Position numbers and translations under genes: made by a program. From assembly GCA_022457065.1 (NCBI GenBank), contig JAJGBQ010000003.1:1240001-1304000 (forward strand): 64,000 nucleotides of DNA. Direction: 5' to 3'. The DNA comes from Curvularia sp. ZM96. Its lineage: Eukaryota; Ascomycota; Dothideomycetes; Pleosporales; Pleosporaceae. The notes under the pieces were generated by a model that saw only the letters and a list, made by a program, of their open reading frames with translations, did not search any database and was not told the DNA's origin. Below, piece by piece: positions 32,260 to 41,591 of the stretch (its first letter is position 1; each line of letters begins with the position of its first letter).

Positions 32260-34002
32260 TTAATACTGCAAGGCGGCAATCACATCCGGACTATTAAAGA
32301 ATGCACATCGCTCCTGCAGCCTCTGTACTGCCATCTCTCGCGTTGCGTTCGCCTGGCCGAGAGCATTGTTGCTCGGATGCGAGCCCCCTATCACCCTTAC
32401 ATACGGTCCACCAGGGCGACTAAAGGCCTCATCCCAGCTCAGAAGTGTCGTCGATTGCGGCCCGTCTTTTGTGGGCACGCCTTGGCTGACATACGTGCTC
32501 CAAGACCGACTCGCTCGCATGGCAATCTCGAGGTCGTACGAGGTTGGATTGACGGGGTATCCAGCATCCTTGTACACCTGCATACTGTCGAAAATATACG
32601 CAAACTCAGATGTATGCACGACTCCAAAACCAGCAATATTCTCAGTAAACTCGAGTATGGGATCAAGAATAGTCTGGTTGAAGTCATAAAAATAAACCGG
32701 GGGATCGTAAAGGTCATCAATTGCTGTACCGAGATACAGCGACGGACACACCATGAGGATGTCGCGGAAGATACGGGCTGAGCGGTAGAACTCTTGGGTC
32801 AAGTTTACGCTAGTTCCGAATTCTTCTACTGGGTACAGGTCCAGTAGCTCGCTCAACAATTCCTCGGACATGGCTGGTAGATAGCCGCGCACAAAGTCGT
32901 ATGTGTCTTTGTCAGTGGCAATGGAAGTGTTCGTATAGACATTCAGATCGCCTTCCATCCAGCCTGACATGAAAGTCGCGTTTCCAAACCGGCCTTCAGC
33001 AATCAGCTGGCTGGGCGGAGCTGGTAGGAAATCACCGTCTACCTGTGGCAACCAGATGTCGCCAATGTTGTGAGTAATGTCACTCTGATATGTCGCCACA
33101 GAAGCATTGTACAGTGTCTCCGTATCCAGGCCCCGCAAGCACTCGATTGTCTCCGGAGCATCGAGACTGGTTGTGTTGCATCCGACATAGTCTACCACCG
33201 CCGTCATGGCATCCCTGGCAAAGGTACCTGTAATACCGGGCTCGAGCGACTGCGACTGCGCAATGCCTTGCTGAAAAGGAAGAGGCTTTTCCCCGCCGTA
33301 AGCCATGATGTGCATGCCAATGGCCAGGCCTCCAGATGATTGGCCAGCAATGGTAATTCTCTCCGGGTCCCCACCAAAAGCAGCAATGTTGTCACGAACC
33401 CACTCGATAGCGGCGCGTTGGTCACGGAGAGCGGCGTTCATGCTGCCTTCTTGTTTGAGCGAGTCCGAGTTGGCGAAACCAAAGAATCCCAGGCGGTAGT
33501 TCATGGCTACGTGCATAATGGGCTGTCCGTTTTCCACTGATTGCTTGATCATGCCGTCTGGAGCCGTTGTCGGTTCGGTATTGCTGCCGAACCAAAACGA
33601 TCCACCGTGGATCCATACTAGCACTGGCAATGGTCCTTTGCCCTCTCTGTCCTCGGCTTTGGGTCTTGCTATGTTCAGGTTCAGACAATCCTCAGAGATT
33701 TTGGTGATGTTGCCCAGTCCAAGCGGTGGGAAAAACACTCCTAGCGGCTGGGGGCAAGCTGGACCAGGTTTCGTAGCATCGATGGGTTTGCTTGGATCGT
33801 ACACGTAGGGAATCGGAGGCTTGAACCTGTTCTTGCCGCCGGTGTCTTGGGCGTAAGGGATTCCCAGGAAGATCTCAATGTCGTTGCGTGCAATACCTTG
33901 GACGTCGATGTCGGCATAGGCACTGCTGAGTCGCGCGCCTGTCGTTGCAATTGCTGCTGTTGCTGCGCCGCCGATGCAGCCAGCCAACGTTGTAAGGTGC
34001 AT
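32260..34002 (-). CDS. Secreted type-B carboxylesterase
   Basis: Single exon, 580 residues, from ATG 34002; the preceding in-frame codons start with GTG and are not used. An N-terminal signal peptide (MHLTTLAGCIGGAATAAIAT, cleavage around TTGA or SAYA) suggests secretion. Type-B carboxylesterase landmarks: GIPYAQDTGGKNRFKPP, EDCLNLNIARP (disulfide Cys), PVLVWIHGGSFWFGSN oxyanion loop, and nucleophile Ser222 in AGQSSGGLAIG, where most relatives have GESAGG. The acid is probably the Glu in HTSEFAYIF, and the His lies in GGSHPSNNALG. Several N-glycosylation sequons (NATF, NTS, NLTQ) fit an extracellular protein. It is related to fungal lipase/cholinesterase-like enzymes; the natural ester is not known. 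Confidence 0.9.
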   Translation of the reverse strand: MHLTTLAGCIGGAATAAIATTGARLSSAYADIDVQGIARNDIEIFLGIPYAQDTGGKNRFKPPIPYVYDPSKPIDATKPGPACPQPLGVFFPPLGLGNITKISEDCLNLNIARPKAEDREGKGPLPVLVWIHGGSFWFGSNTEPTTAPDGMIKQSVENGQPIMHVAMNYRLGFFGFANSDSLKQEGSMNAALRDQRAAIEWVRDNIAAFGGDPERITIAGQSSGGLAIGMHIMAYGGEKPLPFQQGIAQSQSLEPGITGTFARDAMTAVVDYVGCNTTSLDAPETIECLRGLDTETLYNASVATYQSDITHNIGDIWLPQVDGDFLPAPPSQLIAEGRFGNATFMSGWMEGDLNVYTNTSIATDKDTYDFVRGYLPAMSEELLSELLDLYPVEEFGTSVNLTQEFYRSARIFRDILMVCPSLYLGTAIDDLYDPPVYFYDFNQTILDPILEFTENIAGFGVVHTSEFAYIFDSMQVYKDAGYPVNPTSYDLEIAMRASRSWSTYVSQGVPTKDGPQSTTLLSWDEAFSRPGGPYVRVIGGSHPSNNALGQANATREMAVQRLQERCAFFNSPDVIAALQY

Positions 34003-34972
34003 GTTGTTGACTGACAACGACTTCCTTGCTCCGTGGTGCGAAGAGGTCAAGAGGGAAGGTAGCACCTACTCCGATCGGCAGCCTAGAGCATTGTTATAGC
34101 CACGCGGTCGGCCATGGAACTATGCTTATGCTCGATAGACTCCCGACTACCATCGACGGCTGCTAGCCCGAAGCGGCAGGTGAATGCCGTGCCGTGATAG
34201 ACGGGTGCTGATTTTGGGGCGGGCATTAGTGCGTGAGCCCACACGCAGCCATGATGCGCTGATGCTTCGTCTTGGCCCAGCCCAAAGTTGACCTGTCCTC
34301 GACAAAAGCAATACGTTTTCAGCCATGGGAGGGGGTTCTTGTTTGTGCGACGGAAAACGTGCGTGGCGGGATGGCTGCTGGCACGCTCTACCGACATGCA
34401 GATAACGTGTTGTACCCTGTCCTCGCCCCACTCACAGCATAATGGTTGTCCTTACACAGCATGAAACCCTCTCCAACCGGGCATGGCTACCCCGCAGATT
34501 TCAGCCGATGTTTATCAGAGGCGTCATAAGCTTTATCCTCCGCATATCGGAGCCCACTGACTAAGCCTCTTGTGCTGGTTGAATAAGGTTCTTGTTTTTG
34601 TTTTACAGAATTCTGATTGGGTTTTGTATTTAGGATTACGCCATTTATAGGCGTTGGCCTTGTTTTGGTGAACTACGTACTATATTACTGCGTCGTCTCC
34701 AACGTCAGCGCGGCTAAGAAAATACTGCTTTTTGCGTTGATTCGAGCAACCATGCTTATCTTGGTTGACTAATTGCCTCATGTGGTCAAATGATCGTAGA
34801 GATCCAGCGCATGGTCAGCCAAAGCCACACATACGGCTTCTGTAATATAAATCTATCCAAGATCGTATGTTATCCGTCGGGGGACGGGCAGTGTTGTTGG
34901 CGTACGGGACTTCGTGTATGATCGACACAGCGTAGACGCACTTACGTAGGTGGTAACGCAGAACAAGATCCT
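34003..34972. other. Intergenic region upstream of the carboxylesterase
   Basis: 970 bp between two minus-strand genes. It should hold the carboxylesterase promoter and the 3' flank of the next hydrolase gene. The stretch at 34560-34700 is AT-rich. No gene is supported. Confidence 0.4.
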
Positions 34973-35950
34973 TCATCGCCTCCAGAACTCACCAATGAAA
35001 CCTGCAACTTCCGCCGCTCGATCCCTCACCACACTATGTCCAGCTTCAGGGACGACAAATACTTTATCGAACCCAAGATTTCTTAGCTCTTCCTCTGTAC
35101 ACAAGTCATCCTTCTCACCCAACACCACGAGTGAAGGTACACTCGTCGCCACCGCTTTCTTAAAGTTCTCATGATTATCCATCACGCCGCCATCTCGAAC
35201 GATCGCAACTACAGATGACGTATGTCCAGGATGGTTGCGTGTTTGCCAGTCCCGTACTGCTTCAGCTACGACCTCTCCTCGCGCGACTCTTTCTTTCCAA
35301 TCCGCTGGCACGGCCAAATCTCCGCCTTCAAGCCATCTTACTACCCATTTCTGTGCAGCATCCTCGTCGCAGCCATTGCGGAAATGCACTTGATCGGTCT
35401 CTGAGAGCGATACAAATCTGACAAGTCCTGCAGGCGCAACCAACGCATAGCTTTGAACACGTTCAGCCCGTGATGCAGCGTAGCCGACCGTCAGAGATCC
35501 GCCAAAGGAGAAACCAACAAGGTGCGCAGAAGGCCACTGCAGACGGTCTAGTAGTGCATCGATTAACCCATAAAATAGTCCTGCTTCGTGGGCGACGACA
35601 GGTGTATCACTCAGTCCGTGGCCCCATAGATCGATCAAGACGAAGTGGGTCGAGGGAAACGAGGCTTGTAGCTCGCGAGCTAATGGAAGCATGCCTAATG
35701 CAGGAGTCTGCACGCCATGGATGAAAAACACACGTTCCGGCGACTTGGCATTTGACTTCGGAGCGGAAGACGGGAGGATCGAGTAGTATGCTGCCTTTCC
35801 ATTTTTGGTGGTAAGATACTGAGTTGGCGGGAGCAGATTGCCGAAGGTAGATGTGAAAGATGCTTCTGAAGGACCAGCGACTGGGGTGGTTGATGGTGCA
35901 AGTTCTGCACCTGGGCGCGGCAAGACAAGTTTGAGTTGTGACGAGGACAT
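34973..35950 (-). CDS. Alpha/beta hydrolase fold protein
   Basis: Single exon, 325 residues. An N-terminal ~60-residue linker (PRPGAELAPSTTPVAGPSEA) precedes the fold. The fold shows an oxyanion motif HGVQTP, a strand LIDLWGHGLSDTP, nucleophile elbow GFSFGGSLTVG (Ser), acid near EKDDLCTEEEL and catalytic His in PEAGHSVVRDRA. It resembles the generic alpha/beta hydrolase-1 group, including meta-cleavage hydrolase and BioH-like members; the specific substrate is not visible. There is no signal peptide. It lies upstream of, and is co-directional with, the carboxylesterase, but with nearly 1 kb between them they are separate units. Confidence 0.88.
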   Translation of the reverse strand: MSSSQLKLVLPRPGAELAPSTTPVAGPSEASFTSTFGNLLPPTQYLTTKNGKAAYYSILPSSAPKSNAKSPERVFFIHGVQTPALGMLPLARELQASFPSTHFVLIDLWGHGLSDTPVVAHEAGLFYGLIDALLDRLQWPSAHLVGFSFGGSLTVGYAASRAERVQSYALVAPAGLVRFVSLSETDQVHFRNGCDEDAAQKWVVRWLEGGDLAVPADWKERVARGEVVAEAVRDWQTRNHPGHTSSVVAIVRDGGVMDNHENFKKAVATSVPSLVVLGEKDDLCTEEELRNLGFDKVFVVPEAGHSVVRDRAAEVAGFIGEFWRR

Positions 35951-36644
35951 TATGATTGTTGGTTTTCTTGTAGCTTATAGTCCTCGACTTTATCTTGGTT
36001 GATGAAAGGATTCAGATGTTGATGGTAGGGCGTGATTAGCGTGAGATAACAGACACGTGACAGTATCGACTATGTCGCCGGAGTTAAGTAGCGAGTCAGG
36101 AAACCGCGGCCAAACATACTCCATTTGTCATTTCACTCCCAGTATTTGCTGTAGTCACCAGCATTTTCTCAACAAGATACAATCTGCACCAATGAGATAC
36201 AAGCAAAACACGATTCGATTTCTACCAAAGCCTATCGTTCCATTATTCTCATTGGCTGAGAAGACGCACCTGGCAAACCTTAAACGCGCAGCCCCACTAG
36301 CATTGTCCTATCATTACAGCAAAGAATCGAACAGCTCGTAACCATGGTTGTCTGTCCCAAATAGGAATACTAGAAATAAAGCAGCCCCAGAATGTCCAAG
36401 CCAAAGAGATATTGTATCTTCTCGGCCCAAGACGGCTTGTCAGAAGTGGATCGCTTTCTTGCCCACGAGCAAGCAAAAAATACCTCGGCATAAGCCGCAC
36501 ATCATCCGCATTCGACCTAGAAGACACAAGAAGAGCAGACAATTTTCTTTTTCAGCTTTTGCGACTAAAGTCGTGTCTTTTTCTCCCTTACATAAAACAC
36601 GAATCGAGAGAAAGAGAAAAAGAGAAGGAAGGAAAATCGTCAAC
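35951..36644. other. Divergent promoter region
   Basis: 694 bp between the alpha/beta hydrolase and PHS1 start codons. The PHS1 side ends in a purine-rich GAGAAAGAGAAAAAGAGAAG leader (about 36606-36635). No named site is recognised. Confidence 0.4.
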
Positions 36645-37418
36645 ATGGCAACCCAACGCCCACCAGCACCACCACCCTCCCGCACCCGCCTCGTCTACCT
36701 AACTACATACAACCTGCTCTTCGCCTCCCTCTGGGCCTCCGTCTTCACCAACGCCCTATCCCACGTCACCTCCGACCGCCTCTCCCTCTTCCGTGCCACC
36801 GAGCCGCAAGCCCGCTGGATCCAAACCGCCTCGTTAATCGAGGTCCTGCACGCCGCCTTTGGCATCATCAAGTCGCCTGTCGGCACTACCGCACTGCAAG
36901 TCGTCACGCGCGTGATTCAAGTATGGATGGTGTGGTTTTGCTTCCCAAGTAGCACTGCGCCGTCACATGCGTATCTGGCACTGCTGCTGGCGTGGTCCAC
37001 GGCGGATACGATTCGGTATTTTTATCTAGCGTTGAATTTGCATGGAAGGGCGCCGAGGGCGTTGGTCTGGTTGAGGTATGTTGAAAAAACAGCTTTTCTT
37101 CTTCTTTAGTTCATAGTATAGGACGTGGCTGATCTGAAAATAGGTATACTATGTTTTATCCGCTATATCCAATTGGTATTGGGGCGGAATGGTGGCTGTT
37201 GTATAGAAGTATTGAACCGGCGGGAGAGATCAGCAGTGTCATTCAGCCGATTTTTTACTTTTTATTGGCGCTCTATATTCCGGGTAAGCCATACTGCTGC
37301 GTTGATATATTCTAGAAAGGTGCTTCGTGCTAACTATCGTATAGGATCTTACACGATGTACACGTATATGATGAAGCAGAGGAGGAAGACACTGAAGCCT
37401 GTGCAGAAGAGTGCATAA
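36645..37418 (+). CDS. PHS1: Very-long-chain 3-hydroxyacyl-CoA dehydratase (PHS1)
   Basis: ER membrane enzyme for the third step of very-long-chain fatty-acid elongation (3-hydroxyacyl-CoA to trans-2-enoyl-CoA). Three exons: 36645-37075, 37144-37283 and 37345-37418, with introns of 68 and 61 nt; 214 residues. It has several membrane helices, beginning after a proline-rich tail (RLVYLTTYNLLFASLWASVF). Family blocks present: SLIEVLHAAFGIIKSPVGTT, QVVTRVIQVWMVW, LLAWSTADTIRYFYLALNL, and the catalytic Tyr/Glu segment YTMFYPLYPIGIGAEWWLLY, in which the Tyr of LYP and the Glu of GAE match the yeast Phs1 pair. It ends in a basic cytosolic tail (MMKQRRKTLKPVQKSA), typical of ER retention. The first exon frame is open upstream, but ATG 36645 begins the homologous region. 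Confidence 0.93.
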
Positions 37419-37781
37419 GCAACGCAAGGGACCTGTGGTTGAGCTTATCGATATATGCATTTGGATTTTATCTCGTCTCCATGGCGAAGTTCGAATATTG
37501 CTTTTCGTGATTGCGTCATAAGATGTCTAAAGCAATGTATCAGGCCTCGAAATCTCGGAACAGCCGACCAGTCAGCGAGGTTTTATATTGCCAGTCATCG
37601 CAGGGCGTTAAAGAAGGCACACATATTCGTGTTGAGCGCGGGCATATTGCCACGGATTTTTCGTATACACTAGTAAGACATAGGAGATACATACACTATA
37701 TATCCACAAAACATAGGAAAGAAACATTTCCTTTTCTCGCCCATATACCACCCGATGCTGTGAAGAAATATATCATCGATA
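37419..37781. other. Convergent intergenic region
   Basis: 363 bp between the PHS1 and PEX26-like stop codons; presumably two 3' UTRs. The AT-rich end (37755-37790) could include a polyadenylation signal for either gene. Confidence 0.4.
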
Positions 37782-39139
37782 TTAAATATAAGAAACCTTG
37801 ACGCCCATGCCAACGGTGCGCCGAACTTTGTCCCATGCATTGCGTATGATTCTCAGTATCCTTTCTCTGAGGTCCCTCCTACCAAATGCAAGCCCAAAGG
37901 CAAGCAAGAATAGGAGTGTCCGGAAAAATGCCATGGGATTTGCAGTCATAGAGTGGGCGGTATTAGCTATCATATTTTGGAGATTGGCAAATATGGTTGA
38001 AGCGCGGTCGTAGAAGCCTGGTGGCGGAGACATGGGTTTCTTGGCGGGGGTGCGTGAGGTTCGAGACGATTGCGAGGGTACGGGTTGGGGAGTCGGTTGA
38101 GGTTTGCGGAAACGATCGTCTGTGCCTCGGGGCTGGCGGCGATTCTCCTCCTCGCGTTTCCGGCGTTCGTCTTCTGCGCGAGACTGCTCCAGACGCTTGG
38201 CCTCGGTTTCCCTGCGACGCTGCTCCATCTGCTCTTGCTGTTGTTGGCGTAGCTTCTCCTCTCTTGCCTCTGTGTCCTCCTTCTCTTCCTTGAGCGAGTG
38301 CAGTGCGAGAAGAAAGGCCTCCTTGCGCTCTTCATCCAAGACCTCTGACATGCTGATAAACTCACGAGCATAGTCCCACTCGTCATTTCTGGGCAGGACA
38401 TGTAGCGTGTATAGTTCAAGTAGTTTGATGCGTTTCTCCAGGTCGCGTGGGGTGTCTGTGCCGGTATGTTGCCTGCGGTGGCCAGGTCGCTTCTCGAGAT
38501 ATGATGGAGAGGCCATATGAGAGGCGACGTCGAGAGTCGGGTTGGCAGTGGCAGAGAGATATGTCTCGAGCTTCTGCTGGTTCAACCTCTGGGACGGAGC
38601 ATGGGTAAGTAGCAAGGTTGCCCTAGGTTAGAGGTCAGTTCAGTATACCCATCGCTCTCAGGTGTGCCGTCTACGTACAGGTTCACTACAACATCGGCAT
38701 CGACGTCTCCCTCGACGCCAGCATAACCGTCTCGCACTACGTCGTCCCAGACGCTGCCGTCACGGCACTTGGAGACGAGCTGCTTCCACCTGGTGCTCCC
38801 AAACGCATGCTTGCCCTCTTCGGCGCCGAGTTCAATGACGGCATTGAGGAAGGTGAGGTAAAAGCTCCAGACCTTGATCCTGGTGCCCCGAGACGCGGTC
38901 GCAACGGGCGCATGGCCGACGAGTTCACCATTGGAGCCATTGGAGTCGTCGATTGGCGGTGGGGTGATGATGGGTTCGATTGTGGAGAGAGCCTCTGGCA
39001 GGCGGCGCGTCAGGAACAGCTGGGCGGCCTGGCGGTAGGCTTTAGCGATCTGGGAGGCTTGTTGTCGCGATGCCGACAGCGACGAGATGGACGTGGACAG
39101 GTAGCGCGACCCGCTGACATCGTCATACAAAGTCGCCAT
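37782..39139 (-). CDS. PEX26: Peroxin 26-like tail-anchored protein
   Basis: Two exons: 39139-38679 and 38622-37782, with a 56-nt intron (GTACGT...CCTAG); 433 residues, starting at ATG 39139 (MATLYDDVSGSRYLSTSISS). The N-terminal half is helical with AYRQAAQLFLTRRLPEALST, and the central block LELYTLHVLPRNDEWDYARE plus SEVLDEERKEAFLLALHSLK resembles what I recall of filamentous-fungal Pex26. A Lys/Glu/Arg-rich coiled-coil stretch follows. Near the C-terminus there is one hydrophobic helix (AFFRTLLFLLAFGLAFG) and then a basic luminal tail (RRDLRERILRIIRNAWDKVR), the layout of a tail-anchored peroxisomal membrane protein. In such peroxins this anchor recruits the Pex1/Pex6 ATPases. The family assignment is from memory, with the tail anchor as support. 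Confidence 0.6.
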
Positions 39140-39684
39140 AATCTCCGCCGCACGCGATGTAGTAGTTGGCAAGGTGTTCTGGGCGGCTTTACAGGCTCAT
39201 AGCGGTGAAAGACGGGGGGCACGGCTCGGTGGTGCGCATTCGACTCTCCGCGTCGTCACAACATTAAACCTCGGCTTTTGCTGGTCGTCGGCTCGTCTTG
39301 GCGTGTCAGCTGGCTCCGAGTCGCCCTCCCAGCAACCGACTCATTAAACGGCTTCGGCACGTAATTGCCATGCCATGCACCATGAGATGAATGCAATGCA
39401 CTATCCACTCACTCGAGAAGTGTTTGCCAGATAGTTTGCTGGCCGGTTTGCTTGCGTGCCTGCTTGCCACCAGCTGTGACTCAATGTCTTAGACACTGTC
39501 GCTTGATCGCTACTGACCTCATCAGTTCCAAAACTGCGCTGTCTAACATTTACTTTTAACAGCAGCCTCATCATCGCTTTCACTCCTCGCCAACAAATAC
39601 ACATTATAGCATCATCTTCAGACTCCATTCTATACTGCTAATTGCTCATGTTACTTGGTCAGAATCTCCATAACCGCCACAAAC
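39140..39684. promoter_or_regulatory. Divergent promoter of PEX26-like and CAF1-like genes
   Basis: 545 bp between divergent start codons. The CAF1 side has a CT/CA-rich leader. No TATA box or named site is obvious. Confidence 0.35.
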
Positions 39685-41591
39685 ATGGACGTCGACGCTG
39701 CGACTTTCCCACATCAACTCCTAGGTCTCTTCGCCAACATCGCCGAGGCTGACTTTGTCTCGTTTGATCTGGAGCTCTCCGGAATCCCATCCCGCATTCA
39801 GGACAAACCCCCGCGTGGCCCCGGACGTTTTACCATGGAGGAGCGCTACGCCGAGACCAAAATGGGCGCAGATCGTTATCAGATCTTGCAGGTAGGAATC
39901 ACGTGCGCCAAGTTCGACTACACTGCCGACAAGTACGTCTTGCGGCCCTACAATATCAGCATCAGTCCTCTTCTGGACGAGCGCATCGATTTTGAGCGAG
40001 AGATAAGGTTTCAGACTGGTGCTTGTACCTTTCTGCTTAACAATGGCTTCGACCTGGGTTTACCCTTTGCCAATGGCGTCCAGTATCTATCGCGAGAGGA
40101 GGCCGAGCGAGCTAAGCAGATGGCTTGGGATCGTCTAGAGAAGAAAAACCCCGTCCCTGACCTCCAACTCAAGGAGGGAGATGTCGAGTCTCTTGATTTC
40201 ATGCGCCGTGCGAGGGAAGCCATCAAAAAGTGGAAGCCTGGCACTCCTCCAGCATTAGACATCACAACCCACACTGGGCTCCCTAACCCACCAAAAATTC
40301 CAGTGATAACGCGATTTGAGAAGCGCCTAGTTCATCAGCTTGTGCGTGCTGAATTTCCACAACTAGTGACCATGGGCCGTTCAGAGTGCGTTCGTATCAT
40401 CGAGTTGGACCCTGTGCGCGAAGCAGAGAATATGCGGAGAATGAAGAGCCGTGTCAATGAGTCTATAATGCGCCAGACTGCCTTCCGCTGGGTCTTTGAG
40501 GCTCTAGCGAAAGACGGCGATTTCAATCGGATTGATATACTTTCCCTTGCTCATACCGCTGGTATGGCAGACACAGATGATACACGCAAGCGCTTCGAAA
40601 AGGCTGTATTGAGACTCAAAAACAAAAAGCCTGTCCTAGTAGGCCACAATATGTTCACCGACATTGTGTATCTTTACCGTACATTTGTTGGCGAGCTACC
40701 TGTACGCTGCACAAGATTCTACTTGTCTTTTTATGAAAAGCTAATGAGACTATTTAGGACACGCTGGACGGCTTCCAAGACGCTATACATGACGTGTTTC
40801 CTAAGATAATCGACACAAAATACCTGGCCACATTCGCCGAAGGTGATCTCAACGCCTCGCCTACGCTACAAGATATAGCACAAGGTCTTAGCAACCAACC
40901 TTTGCCAGAAATTGTCACTCACCCAGAACACTCCAAGTATCAGAATATTGAAGCTTTCCATGAAGCCGGGTATGACAGCTTACTGACTGCTACCATCATG
41001 ATCAAGCTTGCTGCTAGACTAGGTGTCGAGCGAGGGGAGAAAATATTACCACCTCTTTTGAAGCTCTCTCCCAACATCCCAAATAGCCACATTGGCGCAG
41101 CACCAAGCGGAAATTTCCAAGACTTCATCAAGGACGGCCGCGAAAAAGTTCAAAAACCAGTTCCATTACCACCTGTCGAAAGCCCACAACCCAAGCTGTC
41201 AAAAAAGCAACAGAAAAAGAGCAAACAAGCTGCCAAGAAAGCCGAACCGCAGCGGTTCCAGACGAAAAACGTTTTCGATGCTCTGAGCGATATGTCACTG
41301 AATCCGGACGGCTCGTCTTCTTCAACAGACGATGAGGAAAATCCAATGCACAACAAAGGAAACGCCGCGCATGGCACAGCGGGAAAGCAGACACATGCAG
41401 CTTCCGGATCATGGGAAAACGCACCCCCTGTACATGACACCACTGGCTGGACGCCCATCGAGCAAACGGAGCGACGTCCCATGGAACTTATCCCACACTT
41501 TGACTCCACATTCTGGTCAGAATTTGGAAATACACTGCGGGTTTTTGGCACGGAGGAAGCGGTATGGAGAATTGCTGGGTGGGATGTTTGA
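39685..41591 (+). CDS. CAF1/PARN-family deadenylase-like ribonuclease
   Basis: DEDD-type 3'-5' exoribonuclease of the CAF1/PARN family, which removes poly(A) or trims small RNA 3' ends. Two exons: 39685-40701 and 40758-41591, with a 56-nt intron; 616 residues. The four catalytic acids are visible: Asp28 and Glu30 in SFDLELSG, Asp326 in VGHNMFTDIVYLY, and Asp412 with His407 in FHEAGYDSLLT, so it is DEDDh and appears active. A long insertion (residues ~100-290) with basic helices sits between the first and second motifs, as in PARN-like members. The C-terminal third is disordered, Lys/Ser-rich (KLSKKQQKKSKQAAKKAEPQ). ATG 39685 (MDVDAATFPH) is preferred over in-frame upstream non-ATG codons. S. 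pombe Triman-like is the closest class I can suggest. Confidence 0.88.

Noticed and set aside
34003..34065. Extended N-terminus of the carboxylesterase from 34065
   Set aside because: The codon at 34065 is GTG, and the signal peptide begins at ATG 34002.
39140..39172. Extended N-terminus of the PEX26-like gene from 39172
   Set aside because: The codon at 39172 is TTG; the first in-frame ATG is at 39139.
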